Assembly (NCBI GenBank): GCA_964463485.1
Contig: CAYXDO010000074.1
Coordinates: 1 to 51,623, forward strand
Direction: 5' to 3'
Length of the DNA stretch: 51,623 nucleotides
DNA from: CAYXDO01 sp964463485
GTDB taxonomy: Bacteria; Myxococcota; Kuafuiibacteriia; Kuafuiibacteriales; Kuafuiibacteriaceae
Made by a program: the position numbers and the translations under genes. Below are positions 27,533 to 35,916 of the stretch, piece by piece (the stretch's first letter is position 1; every line of letters begins with the position of its first letter). Below the pieces are notes generated by a model. The model was not told where the DNA came from, did no database searches, and saw nothing but the letters and a program-made list of their open reading frames with translations.

Positions 27533-27714
27533 GCGTCCTCTCGTAAGTCGTGTCCAACGGCCCGTCGAAGATTCACGGGCGCCGCGGTTCTACGGCTTGT
27601 GCCCCATGCTGGGAGGGGCGTCAAGGCTCGCGACGACCCCGCCGAAGAATCCTTCCCTATTGCCGATTTGATCGAGCAAACGCTGGACTCGCATGGATCT
27701 GTTATGCTCGTTCC

Positions 27715-28539
27715 ATGCGCTCCCTGTGGATGGCCGGCGCGCTGGCCGGCACCCTGACCACCTTCCCCGCTGCCGCCGACGAGCTCGTCCTCGCAGGCGG
27801 GGAGGTCATCGAGGGGGTGGTCGTCGAACGGGATGCCGAAGTCGAGGTCCGGATGGACTCCGGGACCATCACCTTTGGGCGCGACGAGGTGAAAGAAATT
27901 CGCCGCACCCCGAGCCTCATGGCGGAGCTCGCCGGAAAACAAAAAAAACTCACTCCTGGAGACGTCGAGGGCCTCTACAAACTCGCTCTGTGGGCCGAAC
28001 AGTCCGGCCTCGGATCGACCGCGCGCGGCATGTTCGAGGAAGTGATCCTGCGAAAGCCCGAGCATGACGGCGCTCGTCGCGCGCTCGGCTACCGCAAGCT
28101 CGACGGGAGGTGGGTCGACGAAGAAGCCTTCATGATGTCGAAAGGCTACGTGAAGCGTAGCGGTCGCTTCGTCACCCCCGAGGTCGCTGCTGCCGAAATC
28201 AAAGCCGAGGCCGAAGAAGCCGAGCGCCGACAGAAGCGCCTGGACGAGCGCCGCCTGGACCTCATGGAAGCTCAGGTCGCCGAAGCCAACGCCCGCGCCA
28301 AGAAGGCCGAGGCGGATGCCGAGGAGGCCAAACGCAAGGCTGAAATCGCCTCCACCCGCGAGACCACCGCGATCATTCCCTACGGATACGTGTACCCCAT
28401 GCGCCCGGGTCTGGCCGTACCCGCTTATCCCTACGGCCCCTCGATCCGCTTCAACGCCACGCTCGGCTACGGAAACGCCAACGTTCAGATCGGATCGCCC
28501 ATCGGCACCGCAAGCCCAAGGAGAGGGCCCCGCTACTGA
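27715..28539 (+). CDS. Secreted protein with small beta domain and charged coiled coil
   Basis: The protein has 274 residues from ATG 27715, with a signal peptide (LAGTLTTFPAAA). Residues 22-65 form a short beta domain (ELVLAGGEVIEGVVVE, GTITFGRDEVKEIRR) of a type common in myxobacteria and planctomycetes. A TPR-like helix pair follows, then WVDEEAFMMSKGYVKR, and a long Glu/Ala/Lys coiled coil (about 155-215). The C-terminus is Tyr/Pro/Gly-rich. It is probably periplasmic. No enzyme motif is seen. The 146 bp after its stop (to 28685) show no gene or clear hairpin. Confidence 0.75.
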   Translation: MRSLWMAGALAGTLTTFPAAADELVLAGGEVIEGVVVERDAEVEVRMDSGTITFGRDEVKEIRRTPSLMAELAGKQKKLTPGDVEGLYKLALWAEQSGLGSTARGMFEEVILRKPEHDGARRALGYRKLDGRWVDEEAFMMSKGYVKRSGRFVTPEVAAAEIKAEAEEAERRQKRLDERRLDLMEAQVAEANARAKKAEADAEEAKRKAEIASTRETTAIIPYGYVYPMRPGLAVPAYPYGPSIRFNATLGYGNANVQIGSPIGTASPRRGPRY

Positions 28540-28685
28540 GCGGTCCCGATCCTCCCGTCGCCGACCGAGCGGAGTGGCATAAGCGAGCGGACGACCGACC
28601 AAAGTGCGGCAACTCATCCGACGCAGACGCTGTTGCCGAAGGGTGAAGATGGCGGGATGGGCAACCGCGGACCGGGACACCAGGC

Positions 28686-30086
28686 CTAGAACGGATTTTC
28701 GAACGCCACGCCAAGCACGGCCAAACACATCTCGTCGAGCGTCTCTTCTCCGAGCCACACGTCTTCCGGCGAGCTCTTGTTCTGCTGCGCCAACGCATCC
28801 ACGACGAACGGATTCGACATGCTGTTGTCGTATTTGCAGGTCATCACGAGCGTATCACCCGGGTTGAAGCGCGGCGCGCTCGCGAGGGCGACGTCGTAGG
28901 CGTAGCCCCGCTGCCAACGGAAGTCCCAGCGCGGAGTCTCTACCAGGCACTCGGCTGACGGTTCTTCGGCGACCGGCGCGGCTCGCTCGAGCTCCACCCT
29001 CATGCCTGTCCCCACGTAGTGCATGTGGGTGCCCACGAAGGCGATGCGAAGCTCCGGGATCGGCTGGTTGTCGATCTTTTCGGGCAGCTTGAAGCGAAGC
29101 CTCTCCTCATGCTGCTGCGCGCCAGCAGGGATTCGAAACTCCACGCTGTCGCGATCGTTCATGCCCGGCAGCAGCTCCCCGCTCTCCGGATCGCCCGCCT
29201 TGTCGAAGTTGCCGATGAGCGCCGTGGTGAGCACCCAGTCGGGCCGACCTTCGGCGAACGCGATCTGTACTCGCGTAAGGTCCGGCGCGTGCTCCGGCTT
29301 GCTCGGATGATAGTGCACCTGGACGACGAGCTTCGACTCGCGCTCCAACCGAAAGCCCACGCCGGGCTCGAGCTGCAGCGCGTTGGCTCCGGGCGCCCAC
29401 GCCAGGAGCACCTGGGTGTCGCCGAAGCCAGGTCCGCCAAAGCAGTCGTATGCGCCCTCCGGACCCATCAGCGCATCCGAGTTGCGGCCCGGATCCGTGA
29501 ACACGATGACGTGGTGGACGACCTCGGTGTTACCGGGCAGCACCTGAGCGGCCTGAACGAAGCGGGTCTCGGTGAGGTGCGGATCGATCGAGAAGCAGCG
29601 GAAGCCGTCGTTCGGCCCATGCACGGTATAGGCGGCTTGCGGCTCGAGCACGAGGTCGGGGTTCTGGACCTCGGTGGACGGAAACGTCGGGAGCGCGTGC
29701 GCTCGCTGTTTGTCGCCGGCCTGCGCGCCGCCTTGGGCCCAGCGGGCGAGCACGTCGAGCTCGGCTTCGCTCAATCGCTCGTCGTCGGCCCAGCCAAACC
29801 GCGGCTTGCACTGATCGGTCTCGAACGCGCCCCACGGCGGCATGCGCCGCTCCGTCGTCTCTCGAGCGATCATCGCGGCCCACGGTTTGGCCGACTCGTA
29901 GTCGGTGAAGTCGATCGGTCCTGCGCCGCCAGGTCGATGGCACCGGTCGCAGCGCGCTTGAAGAATGGGTTCCACCTCGCCGTAGAACTTGGGCGCGTTC
30001 GGATCGAGCTCCTCGGAGCCAGGGCCTGAGCCCGAAGACACTTGGCAAGCAGAGACAGCCAACAACCCCAACAACGGCCGACGCAT
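28686..30086 (-). CDS. Lipoprotein fusing a haem c domain to a PHM-like copper monooxygenase
   Basis: The protein has 466 residues. ATG 30086 begins a lipoprotein leader ending AVSAC (Cys14). Residues 40-120 are a small cytochrome c with CDRCH (46-50) and a probable Met82 ligand (RRMPPW). The rest matches the type II copper-dependent monooxygenase (PHM/DBM) fold: His191-His192 and His258 (QVHYH) as the CuH site, His354 and His356 (THMH) plus Met453 (DEMC) as the CuB site. All six copper ligands seem present. Such enzymes hydroxylate C-H bonds using O2 and ascorbate; here the attached haem could supply electrons (inference). The substrate is unknown. It acts outside the cytoplasm, lipid-anchored. 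Confidence 0.9.
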   Translation of the reverse strand: MRRPLLGLLAVSACQVSSGSGPGSEELDPNAPKFYGEVEPILQARCDRCHRPGGAGPIDFTDYESAKPWAAMIARETTERRMPPWGAFETDQCKPRFGWADDERLSEAELDVLARWAQGGAQAGDKQRAHALPTFPSTEVQNPDLVLEPQAAYTVHGPNDGFRCFSIDPHLTETRFVQAAQVLPGNTEVVHHVIVFTDPGRNSDALMGPEGAYDCFGGPGFGDTQVLLAWAPGANALQLEPGVGFRLERESKLVVQVHYHPSKPEHAPDLTRVQIAFAEGRPDWVLTTALIGNFDKAGDPESGELLPGMNDRDSVEFRIPAGAQQHEERLRFKLPEKIDNQPIPELRIAFVGTHMHYVGTGMRVELERAAPVAEEPSAECLVETPRWDFRWQRGYAYDVALASAPRFNPGDTLVMTCKYDNSMSNPFVVDALAQQNKSSPEDVWLGEETLDEMCLAVLGVAFENPF

Positions 30087-30137
30087 GGCGCGCACGCTAG
30101 CAGAGAACGCCAAAAATGCGTCCTTGGTTTTTTCCCC

Positions 30138-31217
30138 TCACCCGGAGGCCTTGCGAGCGGCGCGCCCTGGGAGCTTCGCCACGCGGAGCTCTTCTGGCGT
30201 GAGCGCCAATCGAAGCGCCTTGCCGACCAGTGACGGGACGCCGAAGCGGTCGAGCTCGCGGAGCGGGACCATCGAGTGACCAGGCGGGAGGTCCGTGAGC
30301 TCTACATCAGCGCGCAGCGCGCGGACTTCGAGCACTCGATGGGTGAGCACGTGGCGTAGCGCTCCGACTTCCTTGGCGACGTGACCAACGCCGAAGCGAT
30401 CGAGGACCGAGAGCGCGGGCGAGTCCGCTTCGTCTTCGCTCGACATTGGCAGCGACCACATTCCGCCGAAGATCCCGCGCTCCTCTCGGCGCTCGAGGAT
30501 CAGCGATCCTCGATCCAGCAAGACGAGCAACGTGAGCTTTACGACCTTCGACCTCTTCGCAGCCTTCGGCGCCGGGATCTCGTCGACTCGTCCTCGCGCC
30601 AAGGCCTGACAGCAGGACGAGACCGGGCAGAGCAAGCACTTCGGTCGCTTCGGAAGGCACAAGGTCGCACCGAGCTCGATGAGCGCCTGGGCAAGATCTC
30701 CAGGTTGCTCACCGACCATCAAACGTGTCGCGAGCGACACGATGTGCTCGGACGAAGGGCCGCCGTCTTTGGCGGTCCAGCGGGCGAGCACGCGCGCCAC
30801 GTTTCCATCGATCGCCGGGACCGCGTGGCCGTAAGCGATCGCGGCCACGGCTCCCGTCGTGTAAGGCCCGAAGCCAGGGAGCTCGCGGAGCTCCTCGGGT
30901 GAGCTCGGGATCGATCCGCTGAAGCGGTCGCGTACCAACCTCGCGGTCTCGTGCATGAGCCTCGCGCGTCGGTAGTAGCCGAGCCCCGACCACATCGCTC
31001 GCACATCGTCGGGTTCGGCGTCGGCGAGTCGTGTGACCGTGGGGAAGCGCTCCAGAAACTTGTGGTAGTAGGGAACGACCGTCTCGACTCGCGTCTGCTG
31101 AAGCATCACCTCCGAGATCCACACCGCGTATGGATCGCGCGTTCTCCGCCACGGTAGGTCCCGCGCGGCCCTGCGATACCAATCGAGAAGCCGGCTCCGT
31201 GCTTCGGTCGTGTCCAC
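30138..31217 (-). CDS. mutY: A/G-specific adenine glycosylase MutY
   Basis: The protein has 359 residues. GTG 31217 is chosen because it fits the family's N-terminus (LLDWYRRAARDLPWR) after a G-rich ribosome site; an ATG at 31325 would add 36 residues that do not look like MutY. Catalytic Glu36 (VWISEVMLQQT) and Asp137 (IDGNVARVLAR) are present, as are the helix-hairpin-helix (LPGFGPYTTGAVAAI) and the 4Fe-4S motif C-x6-C-x2-C-x5-C (CLPKRPKCLLCPVSSCC). The C-terminal Nudix-like domain has GIFGGMWSLP. MutY removes adenine paired with 8-oxoguanine. Confidence 0.96.
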   Translation of the reverse strand: MDTTEARSRLLDWYRRAARDLPWRRTRDPYAVWISEVMLQQTRVETVVPYYHKFLERFPTVTRLADAEPDDVRAMWSGLGYYRRARLMHETARLVRDRFSGSIPSSPEELRELPGFGPYTTGAVAAIAYGHAVPAIDGNVARVLARWTAKDGGPSSEHIVSLATRLMVGEQPGDLAQALIELGATLCLPKRPKCLLCPVSSCCQALARGRVDEIPAPKAAKRSKVVKLTLLVLLDRGSLILERREERGIFGGMWSLPMSSEDEADSPALSVLDRFGVGHVAKEVGALRHVLTHRVLEVRALRADVELTDLPPGHSMVPLRELDRFGVPSLVGKALRLALTPEELRVAKLPGRAARKASG

Positions 31218-31323
31218 CTCACCCTCTCTCTCGCGACCTTCGTACGAAAGACCACCTCGGATGTGGCGAACGGGAACGCGATGCGCTAGACAGTCCGTCG
31301 CTCCGTCCTCCGGTGTGAACCAC

Positions 31324-31761
31324 ATGCGCGCTCTTCGGCTATGCTCAGTGTCCACACGCCGCCCCTCCGGCGCCGCACGGGGATGTTTCGCTGTCGCCTT
31401 CACCCTCGCGCTCGGTGCCTGCGGCGGGCAGAGCAAAGGACCCGACACCGCGCCGCCTCCGCCCAAGACGACCCTCACGAACGATCAAGTTCGCGAGCAC
31501 ATCGCCTCGAAGTCGTCCAAGCTCGCGGCTTGCTACCGAGCCGAGCAGCTCAACAGCGACAAAGCCTCCGACTACGTCTTTCAATTGGACATCCCGGCCT
31601 CTGGAGCTCCTCACACCGTCACGCTGGTCTCCGAAACGATCCCCGATCAACGCGTCCTCAAAGAGTGCGTCGCCGACGTGCTCAAGTCGGTTCGGTTTCC
31701 TGCGTTCGACCAACCCTCCAAGGTCGTGCTCGAAGTCCCCATTCGATCGAGCGGAAGCTGA
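31324..31761 (+). CDS. Lipoprotein with AgmX/PglI-type C-terminal domain
   Basis: The protein has 145 residues from ATG 31324 (GTG 31348 also fits and gives a shorter leader). The leader ends in LALGAC (Cys33). After a Pro-rich linker, residues 50-143 match the AgmX C-terminal domain: ACYRAEQL, FQLDIPASGAPHTVTLVSET, VLKECVADVLKSVRFPAF, with two cysteines that may pair. In Myxococcus AgmX is linked to adventurous gliding, and this domain also occurs in many TonB-like proteins. It lies just upstream of mglBA on the same strand. Its 5' end overlaps the region before mutY. Confidence 0.78.
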   Translation: MRALRLCSVSTRRPSGAARGCFAVAFTLALGACGGQSKGPDTAPPPPKTTLTNDQVREHIASKSSKLAACYRAEQLNSDKASDYVFQLDIPASGAPHTVTLVSETIPDQRVLKECVADVLKSVRFPAFDQPSKVVLEVPIRSSGS

Positions 31762-31821
31762 GTCCATGACGACCTCGGAATCCCGCATGTTCGCCCCCCC
31801 GCTGTTCTTGGCGCCACGATC

Positions 31822-31849
31822 TTGCGGCCCGAACGAGGTCTGTTACCAT
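31822..31849 (+). promoter_or_regulatory. Possible promoter of mglBA
   Basis: TTGCGG (31822-31827) and TACCAT (31844-31849) are 16 bp apart, 50 bp before the mglB start. The match to consensus is partial. Confidence 0.35.
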
Positions 31850-31899
31850 CCGAGCCTCGACACGATGCTCGGATCTCTCGGCACACGTGGGAGGACAAA

Positions 31900-32379
31900 A
31901 TGAGTCCTCCCATGGTCATGCACGACGATGAGTTTCGCCAGATCTCCCAAATCTGCGAAGCGCTCTGCAAAGACGCCAACGCGCGTGTCGTCTTCGTGAT
32001 CGATAAGAACGGCCAGCTGCTCGCGGCGAGCGGAGAGGCCGACCGATTCGACAGCACTTCCTTGGCCTCACTCGTGGCCGGTGAAATGGCCGCGACCGGA
32101 GGCATCGCGAAGCTGATCGGTGAAAAAGATTTCAGCGTCCTCTTTCATGAGGGTACCAAAGACAATTTGCACATCACCCTCGTGGGCGGGCGAGTGATCC
32201 TGGTCGTCATCTTCGACAAGCGGTCCAACCTCGGACTCGTGCGCCTCCGGGTGAAGCGTCACGGGGACGAGCTCGGCAAGGTGTTCGACGAGCTTCTGAA
32301 ACGCTCGCAGATCCCCGGTGCTGGCCAACCCTTCGCCGAAATCACCGACGAAGACATCGATAACCTGTTTCCGGAGTAG
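31900..32379 (+). CDS. mglB: MglB, roadblock-domain GTPase-activating protein of MglA
   Basis: The protein has 159 residues from ATG 31900, the same length as Myxococcus MglB. It closely follows that protein: EEFRQISQICEAL-type start, DANARVVFVIDKNGQLLAAS, DSTSLASLVAGEMAATGGI, KLIGEKDF, FHEGTKDNLHIT, VILVVIFDKRSNLGLVRLR and the acidic end ITDEDIDNLF. MglB dimers stimulate GTP hydrolysis by MglA and mark the lagging cell pole. It is cytosolic and cotranscribed with mglA, which starts 11 bp after its stop. Confidence 0.97.
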   Translation: MSPPMVMHDDEFRQISQICEALCKDANARVVFVIDKNGQLLAASGEADRFDSTSLASLVAGEMAATGGIAKLIGEKDFSVLFHEGTKDNLHITLVGGRVILVVIFDKRSNLGLVRLRVKRHGDELGKVFDELLKRSQIPGAGQPFAEITDEDIDNLFPE

Positions 32380-32390
32380 AGGTTCGGAGC

Positions 32391-32981
32391 GTGTCCTTCA
32401 TCAACTACTCATCGAGGGAGATCAACTGCAAGATCGTGTACTACGGTCCTGGTCTCTGCGGGAAGACGACCAACCTCAAGTACATCTACAACAAGACTTC
32501 GCCCAAGGTGAAAGGGAAGATGATTTCTCTCGCCACGGAGACGGAGCGAACGTTGTTTTTCGATTTCTTGCCTCTCTCCCTCGGCGAGATTCGCGGGTTT
32601 CGAACTCGCTTCCATTTGTACACCGTCCCCGGCCAGGTCTTCTACGACGCCAGTCGTAAGCTGATTCTGAAAGGCGTCGACGGAATCGTGTTCGTGGCCG
32701 ACTCACAAATCGAACGCATGGAAGCGAACCAAGAGTCGCTCGACAATCTCAAGCAGAACCTGGCCGAGCAGAACTACAACATCGAGACGATTCCGCTGGT
32801 CGTTCAGTACAACAAACGGGACCTCCCGAACGCGGCCCCTACCGATCTCATGTCGCCCTTGCTCAACCCGTGGGGACGACCAGAGTTCGAAGCGACCGCC
32901 ACGACCGGAAACGGCGTCTTCGACACGCTCAAAGAGACCGCCAAGCTCGTTCTCCAAGACCTGAAAAAGGGAACGAAGTAA
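32391..32981 (+). CDS. mglA: MglA, Ras-like GTPase for cell polarity and gliding
   Basis: The protein has 196 residues with a GTG start at 32391 and is very close to Myxococcus MglA. The P-loop GPGLCGKTT has Gly21 and Lys25; the intrinsic Arg finger is Arg53, Gln82 lies in TVPGQ, and the base motif is NKRD. Thr78 replaces the Walker B Asp, as in all MglA proteins. MglA-GTP sets the leading pole and drives gliding and type IV pilus switching. With mglB upstream, this indicates a motile or polarised cell. Confidence 0.97.
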   Translation: MSFINYSSREINCKIVYYGPGLCGKTTNLKYIYNKTSPKVKGKMISLATETERTLFFDFLPLSLGEIRGFRTRFHLYTVPGQVFYDASRKLILKGVDGIVFVADSQIERMEANQESLDNLKQNLAEQNYNIETIPLVVQYNKRDLPNAAPTDLMSPLLNPWGRPEFEATATTGNGVFDTLKETAKLVLQDLKKGTK

Positions 32982-32986
32982 GCCCG

Positions 32987-33006
32987 CGCTCCGAAAGCTC
33001 GGAGCG
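32987..33006 (+). terminator. Hairpin after mglA
   Basis: CGCTCCGA (32987-32994) and TCGGAGCG (32999-33006) form a perfect 8-bp stem with an AAGC loop, 5 bp after the mglA stop. There is no T tract; a 13-bp repeat array follows. Confidence 0.55.
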
Positions 33007-33068
33007 TCAGGACCGCGCGTCAGGACTGCGCGTCAGGACTGCGCGTCAGGACTGCGCGTCAGGACTGC
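33004..33068. repeat. 13-bp tandem repeat, five copies
   Basis: The unit GCGTCAGGACTGC occurs five times without gaps; only the first copy differs (C for T at one place). The array joins the mglA hairpin and runs into the last codons and stop (33059-33061) of the convergent polymerase-like gene. Confidence 0.95.
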
Positions 33069-34345
33069 GGCGATGACCCCGCGGCGCTCCTGAGCTGGGC
33101 CTTCAGCCGCGCCCGTACCGCTCGCATCAGCGCGTCGTACTGCTCCGGCTCGATCCTGAGCTTGGCGGCCTTCTCGTTCTTCTTGACCTGGACTCGTACA
33201 CACAACGAGAAGGCCAGCAGGGTCCAAAACGGAGTGAATCTCAGACCCATGTGAGTGACCGAGTACATCGCCAGCGGCACCAAGAGCAACGCGCTCTCGA
33301 ACCCCGCTCGCCGTACCCAGGTCGCCACGAAGTACAAGAAGAACAAGAACCCGGGGATTCCGTAGCAGAAGACGATCGTACCCAGACTGGAGTGGATTTC
33401 GCCGCGGATGAACGAATCGAACCTCCAGTACTCACCCTCGCCGGCGCCGAGAATCAGATGCTGAGGGTGCTTCCAAATTCGATCGTACCCGCGCCCCTCC
33501 GCGGTGTCATCGCCTTTGCCCGCCGTCGCCACCCGAGTCTCGATCGATTCGGACATGATGTCGTCGGCCTCCGAAACCGCAAAGACACCCGCGAACGCGA
33601 TCAAGAGGCCGATGAGGACGATGGGTTTGCGCACCAAGGTCATCGCCATCAAGACCACCGTGGACGCCATCGCTGCTTTGGAGAGGCTGGCCGCGCACAA
33701 GTACAGAGTCAGCATGAAATGGCCGATCTGAATCGGAAGCCAGACCTTCGTGGCGCGCAAACCGACCGCGAACAGGCACGAATACAGCAGCGTGTAATAA
33801 CCCAGCTGATTGGGATTCTCGAAATACAGCGCGTTTCGAACGCCCACCTGCATGACTGGCAGCGAAGTCACACACAAAGTCACGACCGAAAAAAACGTCG
33901 CGTAGGTGGTGGCGCGCAACATCACTCGGCCGAAGCGCGCGAACATCGTGCCGAAGAAGTTGAAGATGAGAAAGTTGAAGATGTAATACATCGGGAAAAT
34001 CAACGATCCGGTCTTCGACTGGAGCGGCTCCCCGAGCAGAGCCATGGTCCACACCACGTTCACCACGGTTACGTAGATCACGAAATATCCGAGCACCTTG
34101 GCCGTCCGCCGGACCGCCGGATCGACCCGAATCCTCTTCCGAGTCATCACCGTGATCATCAGGAACAGCAGCATGAAGTCATGGAGCTGCGGGTTGCCTT
34201 TAGGGAAGAGGTAATAAGGAAACGCCATCAAGAACAGCATCCAGATCATCACGTACGGATGCCGATAGGGCCGGGTGCGGGCCCACAGGCCCTTCCTCTT
34301 CACGGCGCCCCGACGAACGGGAGCGATGAGCGCGGTCGTGGTCAA
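33059..34345 (-). CDS. Wzy/WaaL-like O-antigen polymerase or ligase
   Basis: The protein has 428 residues, mostly hydrophobic, with about ten predicted TM helices. A hydrophilic loop (about 270-325) contains ETRVATAGKGDDTAEGRGYD, GAGEGEYWRF and GEIHSSLGTIVFCYGIPG. The Arg-rich and His-containing loop between late helices is typical of Wzy polymerases and WaaL ligases. The start is uncertain: TTG 34345, or a later GTG near residue 15. It would join repeat units made by the nearby sugar transferase and dehydratase and pass the polymer to the Wzz/Wza-type exporter 10 kb away (inference). Its 3' end overlaps a 13-bp repeat array. Confidence 0.8.
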   Translation of the reverse strand: MTTTALIAPVRRGAVKRKGLWARTRPYRHPYVMIWMLFLMAFPYYLFPKGNPQLHDFMLLFLMITVMTRKRIRVDPAVRRTAKVLGYFVIYVTVVNVVWTMALLGEPLQSKTGSLIFPMYYIFNFLIFNFFGTMFARFGRVMLRATTYATFFSVVTLCVTSLPVMQVGVRNALYFENPNQLGYYTLLYSCLFAVGLRATKVWLPIQIGHFMLTLYLCAASLSKAAMASTVVLMAMTLVRKPIVLIGLLIAFAGVFAVSEADDIMSESIETRVATAGKGDDTAEGRGYDRIWKHPQHLILGAGEGEYWRFDSFIRGEIHSSLGTIVFCYGIPGFLFFLYFVATWVRRAGFESALLLVPLAMYSVTHMGLRFTPFWTLLAFSLCVRVQVKKNEKAAKLRIEPEQYDALMRAVRARLKAQLRSAAGSSPQS

Positions 34346-34713
34346 GATGTGGGCGGAGGCTCGGGTCGAGGCGCTCGGAGTGTCAAGCGGGGAGGCGGGC
34401 CGGAGCTGCCTTTCGTCGCGAGCGACTCGCGAGCAAGCTCGGCCCGAGTCTCGGACTCACGAGGCCCTCCATCGGTCCTTGCCGAGTCGAGGCGTCCGTA
34501 GCGCCGCTCCCGCCTCGAAGAACCGGAGACCGTCTCGATCCTCGGGCCTGACTTCGTGGTGACTCGCTCGTTTCGAAGAAGTGGGATCCGGGAGAGTACA
34601 GGTGAGGCGCGCCCGTGGTCGGCTCGAGACCAGCGAGTCGAGGTCCAACCGAGCCTCGTGTCACTGCTGATGGTCGCGGAGCAGTGGCGGGCCGTTGGGA
34701 ACACCTCCTCCCG
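34346..34713. other. 368-bp stretch with no supported gene
   Basis: No frame here looks like a real protein. It contains one copy of a 37-bp dispersed repeat (34469-34505) whose second copy lies in the broken vapC at 37.6 kb. Nothing else was recognised. Confidence 0.6.
34469..34505. repeat. Dispersed repeat, copy 1
   Basis: It shares CTTGCCGAGTCGAGG and flanks with 37572-37607 (33 of 37 positions by eye, one gap). Confidence 0.75.
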
Positions 34714-35571
34714 CTAACGCCCAAAGAGCTCCGAAACGCGACGGACGCGGGCGGCGAGCCCCAACCACTGGGCGAGTTGCTCGACGTCGTCGCATTCGAG
34801 GATCCGCGCGCGGTCGCGCGAAGAAACATGGAGGCCGCGCCCCTCGAGGAACACGATGATGGCCTCAGCCTTACCTTCAGCCCTACCTTCAGCCTTACCT
34901 TCAGCCTTACCTTCAGCCTTACCTTCGGAGAAGTACTTCTTCGCAAAGTCGGACTGGTACGTGTAGCTCTGCATCATCTCCTCCAAGGCCGCGCGAGTCG
35001 CCCGGGGGAGGCTCGCCAGCATCGTATCAAGGTACAACTTGCCGCGCGCCTCGTCGAGGCTGGCGGCGGCCACGAATGCGCAGAACGCTTCTTGAGGGCC
35101 CGCGTGGGCGAGCGCGGACAGAATGGCGAGCTCCGGAGCTATGCGCGCGTGCTCCACGGACTGGACCTTGGGAACTCGGCTTGGTGCTAGAATCAGCGGG
35201 CGCGTCTTGGAGCCCAAGCCATCGAGGTCGATGGGCTCGGCCGCCCACCGCCGAACCTCCGGGCTCGGGGCGATGACGAGCAGCACCGCTGGGCACCGAA
35301 ATCGGGCTCGCAACACCGTAATGTCGACCGGCCATGACCACCGCTTCTGGGGGTCCTTGCGAAGTTGGACTTCGGTGGCGAAGGCGAGGACCGCCCGTTT
35401 TCGATGTCGAAGGACGATGGATAGGTCCGGACGATATTCGGCGGCGCTCTTGGTCGACTCGACAATCTCCGCGCGGGTGAAATTGGGCGCGCGGGATCCG
35501 AGGGCGAGCGCCGCCAGGTGCGGCGCGTTCCTGAGAAGCGAAACCAACCCCTCGTGTGAGCTCGAAGGCAT
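34714..35571 (-). CDS. Rpn-like PD-(D/E)XK protein with EGKA repeats
   Basis: The protein has 285 residues from ATG 35571; the frame stays open up to 35769 but has only a TTG there. Residues 40-130 look like a PD-(D/E)XK nuclease core as in the Rpn/transposase-like family: EYRPDLSIVL, then FATEVQLRKDP (E-x-Q in the metal-binding place) and CPAVLLVIA. Near the C-terminus five EGKA/EGRA tetrapeptides form a charged spacer, then SSRDRARILECDDVEQLAQW, a phrase frequent in large myxobacterial paralogue families. Rpn proteins promote recombination and some act in phage defence. Whether this copy is active is unclear. Confidence 0.75.
   Translation of the reverse strand: MPSSSHEGLVSLLRNAPHLAALALGSRAPNFTRAEIVESTKSAAEYRPDLSIVLRHRKRAVLAFATEVQLRKDPQKRWSWPVDITVLRARFRCPAVLLVIAPSPEVRRWAAEPIDLDGLGSKTRPLILAPSRVPKVQSVEHARIAPELAILSALAHAGPQEAFCAFVAAASLDEARGKLYLDTMLASLPRATRAALEEMMQSYTYQSDFAKKYFSEGKAEGKAEGKAEGRAEGKAEAIIVFLEGRGLHVSSRDRARILECDDVEQLAQWLGLAARVRRVSELFGR
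34868..34927. repeat. 12-bp coding tandem repeat, five copies
   Basis: The unit GCCTTACCTTCA (plus strand) occurs five times with two single changes. On the minus strand it encodes the EGKA tetrapeptides of the Rpn-like protein. Confidence 0.93.
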
Positions 35572-35618
35572 GCCTTCTGCTTCGGCGGCCGATCGAGAAG
35601 GGTGCGGAGAATTCTTTG

Positions 35619-35637
35619 CGAAAACGTGCGGTTTTCG
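35619..35637. promoter_or_regulatory. Inverted repeat upstream of the Rpn-like gene
   Basis: CGAAAAC (35619-35625) and GTTTTCG (35631-35637) form a perfect 7-bp inverted repeat with a 5-base centre, 48 bp before the ATG at 35571. It may be an operator. The rest of the 345-bp gap up to 35916 shows no gene. Confidence 0.4.
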
Positions 35638-35916
35638 TTCCGCTGACGCCGATTCGAGCAACTTTGGAGGAGTACGTTCGAATAGCAGAGACTTCCGGAT
35701 TTCACGGAGAATGCGTTCGACTGCGGCGCAAGCTCGCTGGCGAAGCTCGCCCGCGCCCGGGGGTGTCAAGATCCTCCCTACATGACGCTATCATGGAGGG
35801 CCCGGGCGCGGGGCTGCTCGAGAAATCGCGCCTCCGCGGGTGCGGGACGCGAAGGGCGACATGTCGCTGCCGAATTTCGTTGCGGACGAGAGCTACACGA
35901 AGGAGTTGCTCCGGCG

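Noticed and set aside
31217..31325. ATG 31325 as the mutY start
   Set aside because: The 36 extra residues do not resemble MutY, and the GTG at 31217 gives the normal N-terminus.
33004..33068. CRISPR array
   Set aside because: The 13-bp units are directly adjacent with no spacers and no cas genes.
34346..34713. A second toxin remnant in this gap
   Set aside because: Only the 37-bp repeat is shared with the broken vapC; no PIN-domain motif is present.
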